38,360 nt of DNA from Clostridiales bacterium (lineage in GTDB: Bacteria; Bacillota; Clostridia; Oscillospirales; Acutalibacteraceae). The notes under the pieces were generated by a model, which was not told where the DNA came from, searched no databases, and saw only the letters and a list, made by a program, of their open reading frames with translations. The first letter of the stretch is position 1; each line of letters opens with the position of its first letter. Below, one piece after another: positions 31,145 to 37,820 of this stretch. The stretch spans positions 17,634 to 55,993 of the forward strand of contig DYBQ01000009.1 of NCBI GenBank assembly GCA_019418545.1, in the 5' to 3' direction. A program made the position numbers and the translations under genes.

Positions 31145-31499
31145 GGCTTTGTTATGCGGTTTTTTAGTTTCCGTTTACGTCCAAAAACGGTAACTCGCAA
31201 CGTGCTTTTTCTTCCTGTTTTTTCCATTTTTTGCGCACCTGCTGCGCATTTTGTGGGACTTGGGCGGGCGCTGCGCTTCATCTTGGGGCGGTGCATTGGC
31301 AGGGCAGGGGTGCCCGTTAGGGGGCCTGTGTACGGGGGCACATTGTCAATTTTTTAACAAGGTTCGAATTTTTACCATGCCTTTTAAGCATGCCTATTGA
31401 CATACTATGCCTAGTATATATACACCCCATGCCGCCCCATACCCATCTATCACTATGCACTATACGCATACTAGCCAATTATCGCACACCGCTTGCGCG
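31145..31499. other. Intergenic region with repeats and a possible antisense promoter
   Basis: No gene is seen. It contains a copy of the GGCTTTG...GCGGTTTT motif (31138-31166), a hairpin CATGC/GCATG (about 31377-31393), and TTGACA at 31398-31403 with TATACA 16 nt on. That would make a plus-strand promoter directed against the ribbon-helix-helix gene, possibly giving antisense RNA. A 78-codon plus-strand frame at 31407 lacks a ribosome site and is an antisense shadow. Confidence 0.45.
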
Positions 31500-31787
31500 T
31501 TATACGCTGTTTGTATTCTCGCCTGGCTGCCTTGTGCTGTCCTGGTTGTCCTGGTTGCTTTCTTGCCATGGCAGGCCCTTGGCTATCTCTTGTGCCTCTA
31601 TATCGCCCGCATTCCTCACATGCTGCGCCACACAGTATATTAAATACTTTGTAGTGCTCATGCCTTCCAATATGGACAATTGTTTTAATATTTCCTTTGT
31701 GCCCTTGGGAAGGTTAAGGCCTAATTTTTCCATGTTTTCTTTATTCCATCGCTCATTTGAGGCGCGTTTTTTTTCGTTATATGGCAT
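31500..31787 (-). CDS. Ribbon-helix-helix-type DNA-binding protein, 95 aa
   Basis: ATG at 31787 (MPYNEKKRASNERWNKENME) has GAGGG about 10 nt upstream; the longer frame to 31829 lacks a site. The motif KLGLNLPKGTKEILKQLSIL followed by EGMSTTKYLIYCV fits a strand-helix-helix (Arc/CopG-like) domain found in plasmid copy-control and partition regulators. The Gln/Asn-rich C-terminus is disordered. It reads away from a region with matching direct and inverted repeats (31804-31895), the likely operator. Confidence 0.65.
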   Translation of the reverse strand: MPYNEKKRASNERWNKENMEKLGLNLPKGTKEILKQLSILEGMSTTKYLIYCVAQHVRNAGDIEAQEIAKGLPWQESNQDNQDSTRQPGENTNSV

Positions 31788-31803
31788 GTGCTTTTCACCC
31801 TCT

Positions 31804-31895
31804 TTGTGCACAATGTACATAATTAGCACAGTCGCCTATGCTGTATTTGTGTACAATGTGTATAGACTCGGCATGGGCGACTATGCTATAATTAG
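31804..31895. repeat. Operator-like direct and inverted repeats
   Basis: TTGTGCACAATGTACA (31804-31819) and TTGTGTACAATGTGTA (31847-31862) are near-identical direct repeats. ATAATTAGCACAGTCGCC (31819-31836) and GGCGACTATGCTATAATTAG (31876-31895) form a long imperfect inverted repeat. The right arm holds the TATAAT of the plus-strand promoter. This lies at the 5' end of the ribbon-helix-helix gene and is its likely binding region, controlling both directions. Confidence 0.65.
31863..31892 (+). promoter_or_regulatory. Plus-strand promoter leading into the structured region
   Basis: TAGACT (31863-31868) and TATAAT (31887-31892) are 18 nt apart. Transcription should begin near 31899, before the 32-codon gene and the hairpin-rich region. 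The -10 element lies within the inverted repeat, so the ribbon-helix-helix protein may repress it. Confidence 0.6.
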
Positions 31896-32003
31896 GCCAC
31901 AACAAAGGAACACGGCCCCGCCCCATAGAGGCCACCGCATAGCGCGGCGAGAATAACGGGCGCACGGTTCTAATGTTGTAAAACCCAAGAAAGGGGGCCC
32001 GCA

Positions 32004-32102
32004 ATGCCATTCCCAATAGGGGAATACTGGTATATCCGTATCAATGGAAAGCTTGTCCAGTTTGAAAGCTGGGCGGCAGCTATTGAATACATAACCCAAT
32101 AA
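32004..32102 (+). CDS. Very small protein, 32 aa
   Basis: ATG at 32004 is preceded by AAAGGGGGCCCGCA. The product begins MPFPIGEYWYIRINGKLVQF and ends ESWAAAIEYITQ, well-formed and amphipathic with Trp and Tyr residues. It is read just before the structured RNA region. Too short for family recognition; its start and composition suggest a true peptide. Confidence 0.45.
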   Translation: MPFPIGEYWYIRINGKLVQFESWAAAIEYITQ

Positions 32103-32825
32103 ACCAGTATCGGCCGGGCGCTTGTTAGCGCAGGCGTCCGGCGCCCCTTGAATGGTATTGCAAGCCCCTAGCAAGCCCACGGCAAAACCCCTTGTATTGT
32201 TCCGGCGGTTTAGTACGGTTCCCGCGTCCAGCTTTCCCGGCGGGCGAAAACCTCACCAAGCTATAACGCACATTTGGGCAATGTGCGGCACGGTTAAAGC
32301 ACATTGAAAAATCAATACTTGTCCCCGTGAATGCTGGGCTTGCCTGCAAGCCTATCATAACATAAGTTTTGCGCTTGCGCAAGGCTACACGGGGAAAGTG
32401 TGGCTAAGGGTGAAAGCGATTGCCGCCAGTATTGCAAATTGTATAACGTGGTTTGCAACCATAGTTTATACAAATAGCGGTTGAATGTCCGTAAAGTCCG
32501 CAGGGAAAGTGCGCCTTTATGCGAACGGGCAAACAAACGTAGAGAGGTAGCAAGCAAGCGCCTTTTGTGGGCGCTCTTGAAAAGTGGGAACGCGGAACAT
32601 AGCGCCATTCAAGAAAATACGCAAACGCACTTTGCGAAACGCCGAGGGCTGGAAAGCTCTAGTATGTGAAACACTTCGAACCACCGGCGGCAAGTGTGGG
32701 GAATTACCTGCGAAACGCAACAAAAGCGGCGGGAATATTCTTTTAAAACAATTCAGCATTGACAACGAAAGCACAAATGAAACGCAAGCACACGGGCACC
32801 GGGATAAAATATCCTATTTTTATAT
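32103..32825 (+). ncRNA. Candidate large structured non-coding RNA
   Basis: About 720 nt with no supported gene but dense complementary segments. GCACATT pairs with AATGTGC near 32267-32285. TCCCCGTG with CACGGGGA (about 32321-32396) encloses two hairpins, GGCTTGC/GCAAGCC and TTGCGC/GCGCAA, forming a three-way junction. TTGTATAA pairs with TTATACAA around TGGTT/AACCA (about 32438-32474). GCGCC pairs with GGCGC near 32560. GGATA/TATCC followed by TATTTTTAT near 32800-32825 could end the transcript. Size and phage location recall GOLLD and ROOL RNAs, but I cannot confirm membership. Confidence 0.5.
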
Positions 32826-32869
32826 TTATGGCCTGTTATAGTTGCAAAGTAGTTTGTGCTTTTTTGTGA

Positions 32870-32882
32870 GTGCTGAAAGCAC
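32870..32882 (+). other. GTGCT-GAA-AGCAC hairpin, copy 1
   Basis: GAGTGCTGAAAGCAC occurs here and at 33203-33217, each after a T run and each before a plus-strand gene. It could be an RNA processing site or protein-binding hairpin. Confidence 0.5.
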
Positions 32883-32915
32883 TTGTAAAGTTTTCAAATA
32901 GAAAGGGGTAATAAT

Positions 32916-33152
32916 TTGGAAATGTATAAAAGCGTGCCAGAAGCATTAAAAATTTTTCATGCAATAGATAAAAACGCTGTTTTTTCTATTGTGGAAGAAA
33001 TTAGCGGCACGGTTCTTCATGGAACTAAAGATGCGCTTTTCATGGAAATCAATTCTCAATCCGAAAAATACAACGGGCAAGTTTCTCATGCCCCGGCCGA
33101 TGTATCGAATGTTGAGGCATGGGCAATTATTGAAGCGGCTTATAATGTTTAA
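32916..33152 (+). CDS. Unknown small protein, 78 aa
   Basis: TTG at 32916 lies 8 nt after AAAGGGG; ATG at 32922 would be 14 nt away. The protein (MEMYKSVPEALKIFHAIDKN, VFSIVEEISGTVLHGTKDAL, VSNVEAWAIIEAAYNV) has a helical start and end. No motif is recognised. A strong terminator follows at 33171, so it may be expressed alone. Confidence 0.6.
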   Translation: MEMYKSVPEALKIFHAIDKNAVFSIVEEISGTVLHGTKDALFMEINSQSEKYNGQVSHAPADVSNVEAWAIIEAAYNV

Positions 33153-33170
33153 CTTTCAACACTGAACATG

Positions 33171-33202
33171 AGTACATGATAAATTTTATCGTGTACTTTT
33201 TT
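33171..33202 (+). terminator. Terminator after the 78-residue gene
   Basis: AGTACATGATA pairs with TATCGTGTACT (one wobble), followed by six Ts. It is the first of two terminator-type hairpins in this 100-nt gap. Confidence 0.9.
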
Positions 33203-33204
33203 GA

Positions 33205-33217
33205 GTGCTGAAAGCAC
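33205..33217 (+). other. GTGCT-GAA-AGCAC hairpin, copy 2
   Basis: Same stem-loop as at 32870, again preceded by a T run and GAG. It lies between the two terminators, upstream of the 273-residue gene. Confidence 0.5.
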
Positions 33218-33218
33218 G

Positions 33219-33246
33219 GCCCCGGAAAATATCCGGGGCTATTTTT
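33219..33246 (+). terminator. Second terminator, just before the 273-residue gene
   Basis: GCCCCGGA pairs with TCCGGGGC around AAATA, followed by TATTTTT. It lies 25 nt before the next start codon, so that gene either depends on readthrough or this structure is an attenuator in its leader. Confidence 0.85.
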
Positions 33247-33270
33247 GCATAAAGAAAGGAAGTAACCACC

Positions 33271-34092
33271 ATGACGAAAGAAAACATTATGTCCATCATT
33301 TCCAAAATCCGCAACGCAAAGGAACTCACCAGTGAAGAGCGTAAAGGCTATGAAGAAATGTCCCTTCAGGACTGGGCCGATCTGCTGAACGCCGGGGAAA
33401 AGGTGCAAGACCTTTCCGATGCCGCCGCCAAGAAAGAAACTGAAAAATTCAAGGCGGCCAAGTGTGCAGAGTTTCTGAGCATGGACAAGGAAACCATGTT
33501 CACGGCTTTCATTGAAAACCCGTTCTATATGGGCAAGCGCATTCAACTCAACAAGAAAACGAACGCTTTCGCAGTCGTTGACGTAAAACGACAGCTTTCT
33601 TTCTATGACCTTGAGCGTGCATATCAAGTTCAGAACTCCAAGGAAACCAACGAAAAGGGCGAAGCTATGCCCAATAAAACAGTAACTATCGCCGTAAATG
33701 CGCACTATGACTGCCTGCTGCGCATGTTCTTGGACAATATTTGCCGCGCCATCGCAGATGAAGTGAAAACATCTGCGCCCGAATTGACAGACACTACAGC
33801 TGCACACAAGAAAGAGGCGGGCATGGAAGGCTTTGGCCTTACAAAACTGGAAGAACAGCTGCGCAAAGTGTGTGCCGCGGTATGTCCCGAAAGTGTTCTT
33901 CCCAAAATGTTGAAAGTGGATGTGAAATTTGTTGAATACGCAGCTACCCGCGTAAAGTATCAGTCTATCCAAGTCTTTAACGAAAAGGCTATGATGAACG
34001 CTATTTTTATGGCAATTAAAACACGCAAAGAGGGCGGAAAGTATGAAATGATTTCGCGTGCCGCCTGCCATCGCGTCAAGAAAGAGGGTTAA
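33271..34092 (+). CDS. Unknown phage protein, 273 aa
   Basis: ATG start behind AGAAAGGAAGTAACC. Charged and helical: SIISKIRNAKELTSEERKGY, DLSDAAAKKETEKFKAAKCA, VTIAVNAHYDCLLRMFLDNI and KVDVKFVEYAATRVKYQSIQ. No catalytic or DNA-binding motif is recognised. Two terminator-like hairpins precede it, so a leader-based control is likely. Its stop overlaps a minus-strand terminator. Confidence 0.65.
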   Translation: MTKENIMSIISKIRNAKELTSEERKGYEEMSLQDWADLLNAGEKVQDLSDAAAKKETEKFKAAKCAEFLSMDKETMFTAFIENPFYMGKRIQLNKKTNAFAVVDVKRQLSFYDLERAYQVQNSKETNEKGEAMPNKTVTIAVNAHYDCLLRMFLDNICRAIADEVKTSAPELTDTTAAHKKEAGMEGFGLTKLEEQLRKVCAAVCPESVLPKMLKVDVKFVEYAATRVKYQSIQVFNEKAMMNAIFMAIKTRKEGGKYEMISRAACHRVKKEG

Positions 34093-34121
34093 AAATAAAA
34101 AATGCCCGCATAAGCGCGGGC
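34091..34121 (-). terminator. Minus-strand terminator, possible 3' end of an antisense or small RNA
   Basis: On the minus strand GCCCGC pairs with GCGGGC around GCTTAT, followed by ATTTTTTATTTTT. No minus-strand gene ends here. Upstream on the minus strand, TTGCTTGC/GCAAGC and GCTCTA/TAGAGC stems (34126-34182) could form a small structured RNA of about 90-110 nt. Confidence 0.7.
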
Positions 34122-34204
34122 AATGGCTCTAATGCTTGCGCGTCCACGTCGTAGAGCTGGATTAAAACCAAATGCAAGCAAAAAATTTACAGAATAAAAT
34201 CCCT

Positions 34205-34232
34205 TTGTTATCCGGCAAGGGGATTTTATAAT
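34205..34232 (+). promoter_or_regulatory. Promoter of the 90-residue membrane protein
   Basis: TTGTTA (34205-34210) and TATAAT (34227-34232) are 16 nt apart. The start would be near 34240, so an ATG at 34231 inside the -10 element cannot be used and ATG 34252 is the real start. Confidence 0.65.
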
Positions 34233-34251
34233 GCAAGAAAGGTGTTTTGAA

Positions 34252-34524
34252 ATGAAACGGAATTGTTCCTTTACTACAGCGGCTATCATCATGGCAAGCC
34301 TGCTTATTTTCATAGCTGCCTTTGTATCTGGAATGAATTTTGGGAAAAATCAAAATGAAACTAATTTCAAAACACTTCGCACTCTTCCTGCTGAAGCTGT
34401 GCATTCTACTAATGAACATCTTGTTGACATGTCGCAAGTTGTAAACATTGAAAGCGACGGTACAAGCGCATATCTTACCATGGAAGATGGAACCGGCTAC
34501 TATTGGGAATTGGGCGGATATTAA
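34252..34524 (+). CDS. Membrane-anchored small protein, 90 aa
   Basis: ATG at 34252 (MKRNCSFTTAAIIMASLLIF) follows AAAGGTG. A basic N-terminus and one hydrophobic segment (about residues 9-27) act as signal-anchor. The remaining residues (FKTLRTLPAEAVHSTNEHLV, then EDGTGYYWELGGY) are probably outside the cell. No lipobox is seen. Function unknown; surface exclusion or host modification are possible for a phage membrane protein, but no motif supports either. Confidence 0.65.
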   Translation: MKRNCSFTTAAIIMASLLIFIAAFVSGMNFGKNQNETNFKTLRTLPAEAVHSTNEHLVDMSQVVNIESDGTSAYLTMEDGTGYYWELGGY

Positions 34525-34623
34525 AAGAGGTTCACTTTTTAGGATGCTTATGCAGGTACAAACGAATTGTCAAAAATGAAATTAAAGCAAAAGTGACAAA
34601 AAACAATCCTATTCTTTTACCCA

Positions 34624-34653
34624 TTGACTACCCCGTCAAACAGGTGCTATACT
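34624..34653 (+). promoter_or_regulatory. Promoter of the coiled-coil gene
   Basis: TTGACT (34624-34629) and TATACT (34648-34653) are 18 nt apart, placing a start near 34660, just before the ribosome site of the next gene. Confidence 0.6.
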
Positions 34654-34691
34654 TAATCCGTAACGAAAAAAGGCCAGAAAGGAGCTTCGCC

Positions 34692-35030
34692 ATGCTTACC
34701 CAGGAAGATTTACAGGCCATCGCAGGGCTGATCAACACGGCTGTCACAGCGTCGGAAGAGCGCATGATTGGACGTATTGCAAAGTCCGAAGAACGTATGA
34801 TTGGGCGTATTGCAGAGTCCGAAGAGCACACAACTGGGCGTATCATGTCCTACATCGAAAGCCATGTAGAAAAGGAAATTCACCAAATTGCAGACGGCCA
34901 CAAATCCCTTTCTGAGCGCGCTGAACGCATTGAAAACAAAGTAGACCACATTTCGAACCGCCTGGATGAAATAGAGGGCGAGCTAGTGACACAGGAATAT
35001 GTCATCACCCGGATGAAAAAAGCGCAATAA
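34692..35030 (+). CDS. Coiled-coil protein with 11-residue tandem repeats, 112 aa
   Basis: ATG at 34692 (MLTQEDLQAIAGLINTAVTA) has AGAAAGGAG upstream; the longer frame to 34503 overlaps the previous gene. Three 33-bp repeats encode SEERMIGRIAK, SEERMIGRIAE and SEEHTTGRIMS, a hendecad coiled coil. The second half (SLSERAERIENKVDHISNRL) continues as a heptad coil. It is probably an oligomeric scaffold or adaptor; no target is recognised. A strong terminator follows. Confidence 0.7.
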   Translation: MLTQEDLQAIAGLINTAVTASEERMIGRIAKSEERMIGRIAESEEHTTGRIMSYIESHVEKEIHQIADGHKSLSERAERIENKVDHISNRLDEIEGELVTQEYVITRMKKAQ

Positions 35031-35048
35031 TATGGTGAAATAAGGGAA

Positions 35049-35076
35049 AGAGCTGCCTGAAAGGTAGCTCTTTTTT
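35049..35076 (+). terminator. Terminator after the coiled-coil gene
   Basis: AGAGCTGCC pairs with GGTAGCTCT (one G-U pair) around TGAAA, followed by six Ts. Confidence 0.9.
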
Positions 35077-35109
35077 GTTGACAAAGTAAGAAGCGTTAGA
35101 ACGAAAACA

Positions 35110-35147
35110 AAACCGCCTTCCAATCACGGAAAGCGGTTTTCTTTTTT
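35110..35147 (+). terminator. Second terminator-like hairpin
   Basis: AAACCGCCTTCC pairs with GGAAAGCGGTTT apart from one mismatch, followed by TCTTTTTT. It lies 34 nt after the first terminator and 53 nt before the 59-residue gene, so may be that gene's leader structure. Confidence 0.75.
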
Positions 35148-35199
35148 ATAAATAAAGAACCCCGAAGTTACCGGCTTCGAGGCAGAAAGGAAAATCACC

Positions 35200-35379
35200 A
35201 TGAGAAATTGTCACACAACCAGAATAACAATTCCCACAGGATTTCACCCGCATTGTACCACACCTTTTGCCATCCCGCAACAGTCGGCAAAATCGTGGCT
35301 CAAAGATTTTATCATGACAGGGGGAATGCTCGCCATCATTATTGTTATCCCGCAGCTCTTGGAAGGGCTGCTTTTTTAA
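35200..35379 (+). CDS. Small membrane protein, 59 aa
   Basis: ATG at 35200 has GAAAGGAAAATCACC upstream. The first half is polar (MRNCHTTRITIPTGFHPHCT). The C-terminal half holds a hydrophobic helix (about residues 42-59, GMLAIIIVIPQLLEGLLF) at the very end. That layout resembles tail-anchored membrane peptides or small toxins and holins. It is followed 44 nt later by the ParB-like gene. The protein is inferred from a good ribosome site and composition; function unknown. Confidence 0.55.
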   Translation: MRNCHTTRITIPTGFHPHCTTPFAIPQQSAKSWLKDFIMTGGMLAIIIVIPQLLEGLLF

Positions 35380-35423
35380 TGCCCGAATAAAACTCAAAAT
35401 GAAATCAGAAAGGAAAAAGAACC

Positions 35424-36287
35424 ATGAATAACCAGAATAACGTGAACAAAGAGCTTTACAATTATGTTATCTCCGAGGCCAAAGAAATGGCCCTAACCGG
35501 CGTCAAAACGGCGATGGTTCCCACGTCGCTTTTGTATGTGGATAAAACCTACCAGCGCAGCATCAAGCCCAGCCGTTGGAACAAAATTAAAGATATGGCC
35601 GAAAACTGGTCCCCCATTAAGTGCGGGGCCGTCATTGCGGTAGCGCGTCCGAATGAATTCAGGTTCGCTGTGGTAGACGGCCAGGGCCGTAAGCTCGCTG
35701 CCGAAATGGCTGGTGTGGAAAAGGTATTCTGTTTCATCGCAGAAGATCTCACGAAAGCGCAGGAAGCTTCGCTTTTCGTCAATCAGAATAAAAATTGCGT
35801 GCCTCTCACGCCTTTCGATAAATTCACAGCTTACCTGGCTGCCGGAGATGAAAACGACCCCGTCGCAAAAGCTGCACACTATTTGAAAAAATTGTGTGCA
35901 GAATATTGTGTTGCAATCAAAGCAGCACCTGCCCCCAAAGCCGTTTCCGTTTTGCGTTGTTTGTCCAGTGCCTGGCAAATTGCCGAAACAAACCCGGAAC
36001 AGCTCCGCTGGATCTTCGAAGTCATCAAGCATTGCGGCTGGGCTACGGCAGAAAATGCATACAGCGAAGCCAATTTCCTTGCTTTGCGCGCATTCCATAC
36101 ACGCCATGCAGACCATTTGTATGCCGCATCCAATTCGCTGGTAAACGGCATTCTTGCCATGAAAGTATCGCCCAAACGCTTTGAAAGTGTCGCTCGTTTC
36201 CGCTTTGCAGACCGCGGCGTAAGCGTGGCAGTCAGCAGCCTGATGGAAATGCTTGTGGAAGATAAGGGCCGGCAAATGCTGGAATAA
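35424..36287 (+). CDS. ParB-like (ParB/Srx N-domain) protein, 287 aa
   Basis: ATG start behind AGAAAGGAAAAAGAACC. Residues 38-52 (YVDKTYQRSIKPSRW) and 83-90 (VVDGQGRK) match the ParB nuclease/CTPase-fold domain with its (V)DGQxR motif. VFCFIAEDLTKAQEASLFVN follows, the usual helical end of that domain. The second half is helical (KAVSVLRCLSSAWQIAETNP, FLALRAFHTRHADHLYAASN). A ParA partner is not visible. It may bind DNA for plasmid-like partition or act as a single-stranded nuclease or regulator, as for several phage ParB-domain proteins. Confidence 0.75.
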   Translation: MNNQNNVNKELYNYVISEAKEMALTGVKTAMVPTSLLYVDKTYQRSIKPSRWNKIKDMAENWSPIKCGAVIAVARPNEFRFAVVDGQGRKLAAEMAGVEKVFCFIAEDLTKAQEASLFVNQNKNCVPLTPFDKFTAYLAAGDENDPVAKAAHYLKKLCAEYCVAIKAAPAPKAVSVLRCLSSAWQIAETNPEQLRWIFEVIKHCGWATAENAYSEANFLALRAFHTRHADHLYAASNSLVNGILAMKVSPKRFESVARFRFADRGVSVAVSSLMEMLVEDKGRQMLE

Positions 36288-36305
36288 ATGTGCCAACTCC
36301 GGGTG

Positions 36306-36334
36306 TTGCAATCGAGATGGCACAATGCTATTAT
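36306..36334 (+). promoter_or_regulatory. Promoter with downstream operator
   Basis: TTGCAA (36306-36311) and TATTAT (36329-36334) are 17 nt apart. The start should be near 36341, inside the operator-like motif at 36339-36356, so binding there would block transcription. It would drive the genes from 36464 on. Confidence 0.65.
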
Positions 36335-36338
36335 GAGT

Positions 36339-36356
36339 TCAAGAAAAGTAAACGAT
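36339..36356 (+). promoter_or_regulatory. Operator-like 18-bp motif, copy 2
   Basis: TCAAGAAAAGTAAACGAT, identical to the motif at 29959-29976 but placed over the transcription start. Both copies are preceded by ATTAT a few bases upstream. Confidence 0.65.
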
Positions 36357-36364
36357 TTAAAAAC

Positions 36365-36382
36365 TAAAGAGAAGTAAACGAA
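36365..36382 (+). promoter_or_regulatory. Operator-like motif, copy 3 (partial match)
   Basis: TAAAGAGAAGTAAACGAA matches the 18-bp motif at 15 positions and starts 26 bp after copy 2, about two and a half helix turns. Confidence 0.5.
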
Positions 36383-36463
36383 ATCCAATGCATCTAACCG
36401 TCGGTTGCGCAAAAGGCAAAACATGAAATGAATGGAGCAGAAACCAAAAAAAGGGAGGGCAAC

Positions 36464-36661
36464 ATGAAACTCATTCTCGGCAGCCGTGAGTTTGAAATTA
36501 CGGCATATAACATGCAAACAAACCGCGTTACTGTAGTCTATCGCGTAAATGGGCGCGTTATGTTCCGTAAAACACTTTGGTGCAACACGGATAGAAAGGG
36601 GGGCAGCTATTTCCGCCTGGGGGCAGATAAATTCTATCTTTCCGAGTTTGTGCGCGTCTGA
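36464..36661 (+). CDS. Small protein, 65 aa, unknown function
   Basis: ATG at 36464 (MKLILGSREFEITAYNMQTN) has AGGGAGGGCAAC upstream; the longer frame to 36428 overlaps the promoter leader. It is beta-rich and basic (RVTVVYRVNGRVMFRKTLWC). No motif is recognised. First gene after the operator-controlled promoter. Confidence 0.6.
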   Translation: MKLILGSREFEITAYNMQTNRVTVVYRVNGRVMFRKTLWCNTDRKGGSYFRLGADKFYLSEFVRV

Positions 36662-36745
36662 ACGCAAAGGCGGTTCTGAAGGGCACCCGTCGAAACAAAA
36701 GCCCTATCCCATTTCTAACATGCTTGAAATGAAAGGAGCTTCGCT

Positions 36746-36847
36746 ATGGCGTTCAAAGAATTATTTGAATATTATCTTTCGCTCGGTTATCCGTTTGAAA
36801 TTGCAGAAAGTTATGCGCTTGCAGAATATAAGGAGGATTGGATGTGA
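36746..36847 (+). CDS. Very small protein, 33 aa
   Basis: ATG at 36746 has GAAAGGAGCTTCGCT upstream. Product: MAFKELFEYYLSLGYPFEIA followed by ESYALAEYKEDWM. Its TGA overlaps the next gene's ATG (TGATG), and AAGGAGG inside it is that gene's ribosome site. A coupled leader peptide or real small protein; function unknown. Confidence 0.5.
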   Translation: MAFKELFEYYLSLGYPFEIAESYALAEYKEDWM

Positions 36848-37749
36848 TGAAAAAGAAGAATATCAATATTGACTATACAGATTTTTATAAAAACATCCTT
36901 GTACAGGATAAAGAAGGTAATTATTACCGTCTGCGAATTGAACAAGATGAATTCTGTGATGGTCCGCGAAATTGGGATAATCTTGGGCACATGGTTTGCT
37001 GGCACAGGCGCTATAAACTGGGAGACCAGCACAATTTTTCAGAACCTCTTGATTTTCTGAAAGAATTGCTCTTTTCAGAGTATTCCAGTATCCATAACCA
37101 GAACAATCCGGTATTTGAGTTTTTGAAGTCCGGCAAGGCTAAGGATGCCCGTCTGAAATACAACCGATCTACAAGGGAATGGGAATTACAGGAGAACCAG
37201 CACTGGAGTGCTGACAGCGACTGGTATGTATCGTCCAGCTATGCGGCTTCTCTGAAAGACGAAGTCCCCGACGGGTTTTTGGATGATTGCCTATCTGCCT
37301 TATCCACTGGGGAACTGTTTTCGCTGGTGGAGCAAATGGATGGCATGGTGATCCTACCCCTCTATCTCTACGACCATTCAGGTATCACTATGAGCACAGG
37401 TAGCTTTTCCTGTCCGTGGGATTCCGGTCAGGTGGGATGGATTTATGCCACCAAAGAAGATGTTCAAAAAGAATATGGGGCATTTACCAAAGAAAATCTC
37501 CAAAAAGCACATCAGTGTCTGGAATGGGAAGTTGAAACGTATGCGCAGTTTTTGGAGGGAGATGTTTATTGGTATCGTCTCGAAAAGTTTTTGGGTGGAA
37601 CAATTGGTGATGAAAACGTCACCCCGGAAGACGCCATTGAAGATGATTGCTTCTGGAATATGGAAGATTCCTGCGGCGGGTTTTATGGAAGTGAAGTCAA
37701 TGATAATGGAATGACAGATTGTTGGGGAGATATAGAAAGGGTGGCTTAA
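36847..37749 (+). CDS. Conserved phage/plasmid-type protein of unknown function, 300 aa
   Basis: ATG at 36847 follows AGGAGG by 10 nt; TTG 36838 would be too close. The protein is acidic and Trp/Tyr-rich: FCDGPRNWDNLGHMVCWHRR near residues 35-55, VPDGFLDDCLSALSTGELFS in the middle, MVILPLYLYDHSGITMSTGS followed by SCPWDSGQVGWIYATKEDVQ, and an acidic end. I recognise this pattern as a widespread phage and plasmid protein but not its function. Confidence 0.65.
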   Translation: MKKKNINIDYTDFYKNILVQDKEGNYYRLRIEQDEFCDGPRNWDNLGHMVCWHRRYKLGDQHNFSEPLDFLKELLFSEYSSIHNQNNPVFEFLKSGKAKDARLKYNRSTREWELQENQHWSADSDWYVSSSYAASLKDEVPDGFLDDCLSALSTGELFSLVEQMDGMVILPLYLYDHSGITMSTGSFSCPWDSGQVGWIYATKEDVQKEYGAFTKENLQKAHQCLEWEVETYAQFLEGDVYWYRLEKFLGGTIGDENVTPEDAIEDDCFWNMEDSCGGFYGSEVNDNGMTDCWGDIERVA

Positions 37750-37820
37750 ATTTATAAAACCATATCTGCCCCAAAACATTGTGAAAGTTTACTTTATGTA
37801 ACTAAGGAGGAGAATGTCAA

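Noticed and set aside
31360..31380. tRNA 3' arm (GGTTCGAA)
   Set aside because: No acceptor, D or anticodon arm could be built around it. No tRNA was found in the window.
31407..31643. Plus-strand hydrophobic frame over the ribbon-helix-helix gene
   Set aside because: No ribosome site; it is complementary to a well-formed minus-strand gene.
32312..32608. 98-codon minus frame in the structured region
   Set aside because: No ribosome site and protein-unlike composition; the region is better explained by RNA stems.
32777..32869. 30-codon plus frame with a hydrophobic end
   Set aside because: No ribosome site; likely chance within the RNA 3' end, although a toxin-like peptide cannot be excluded.
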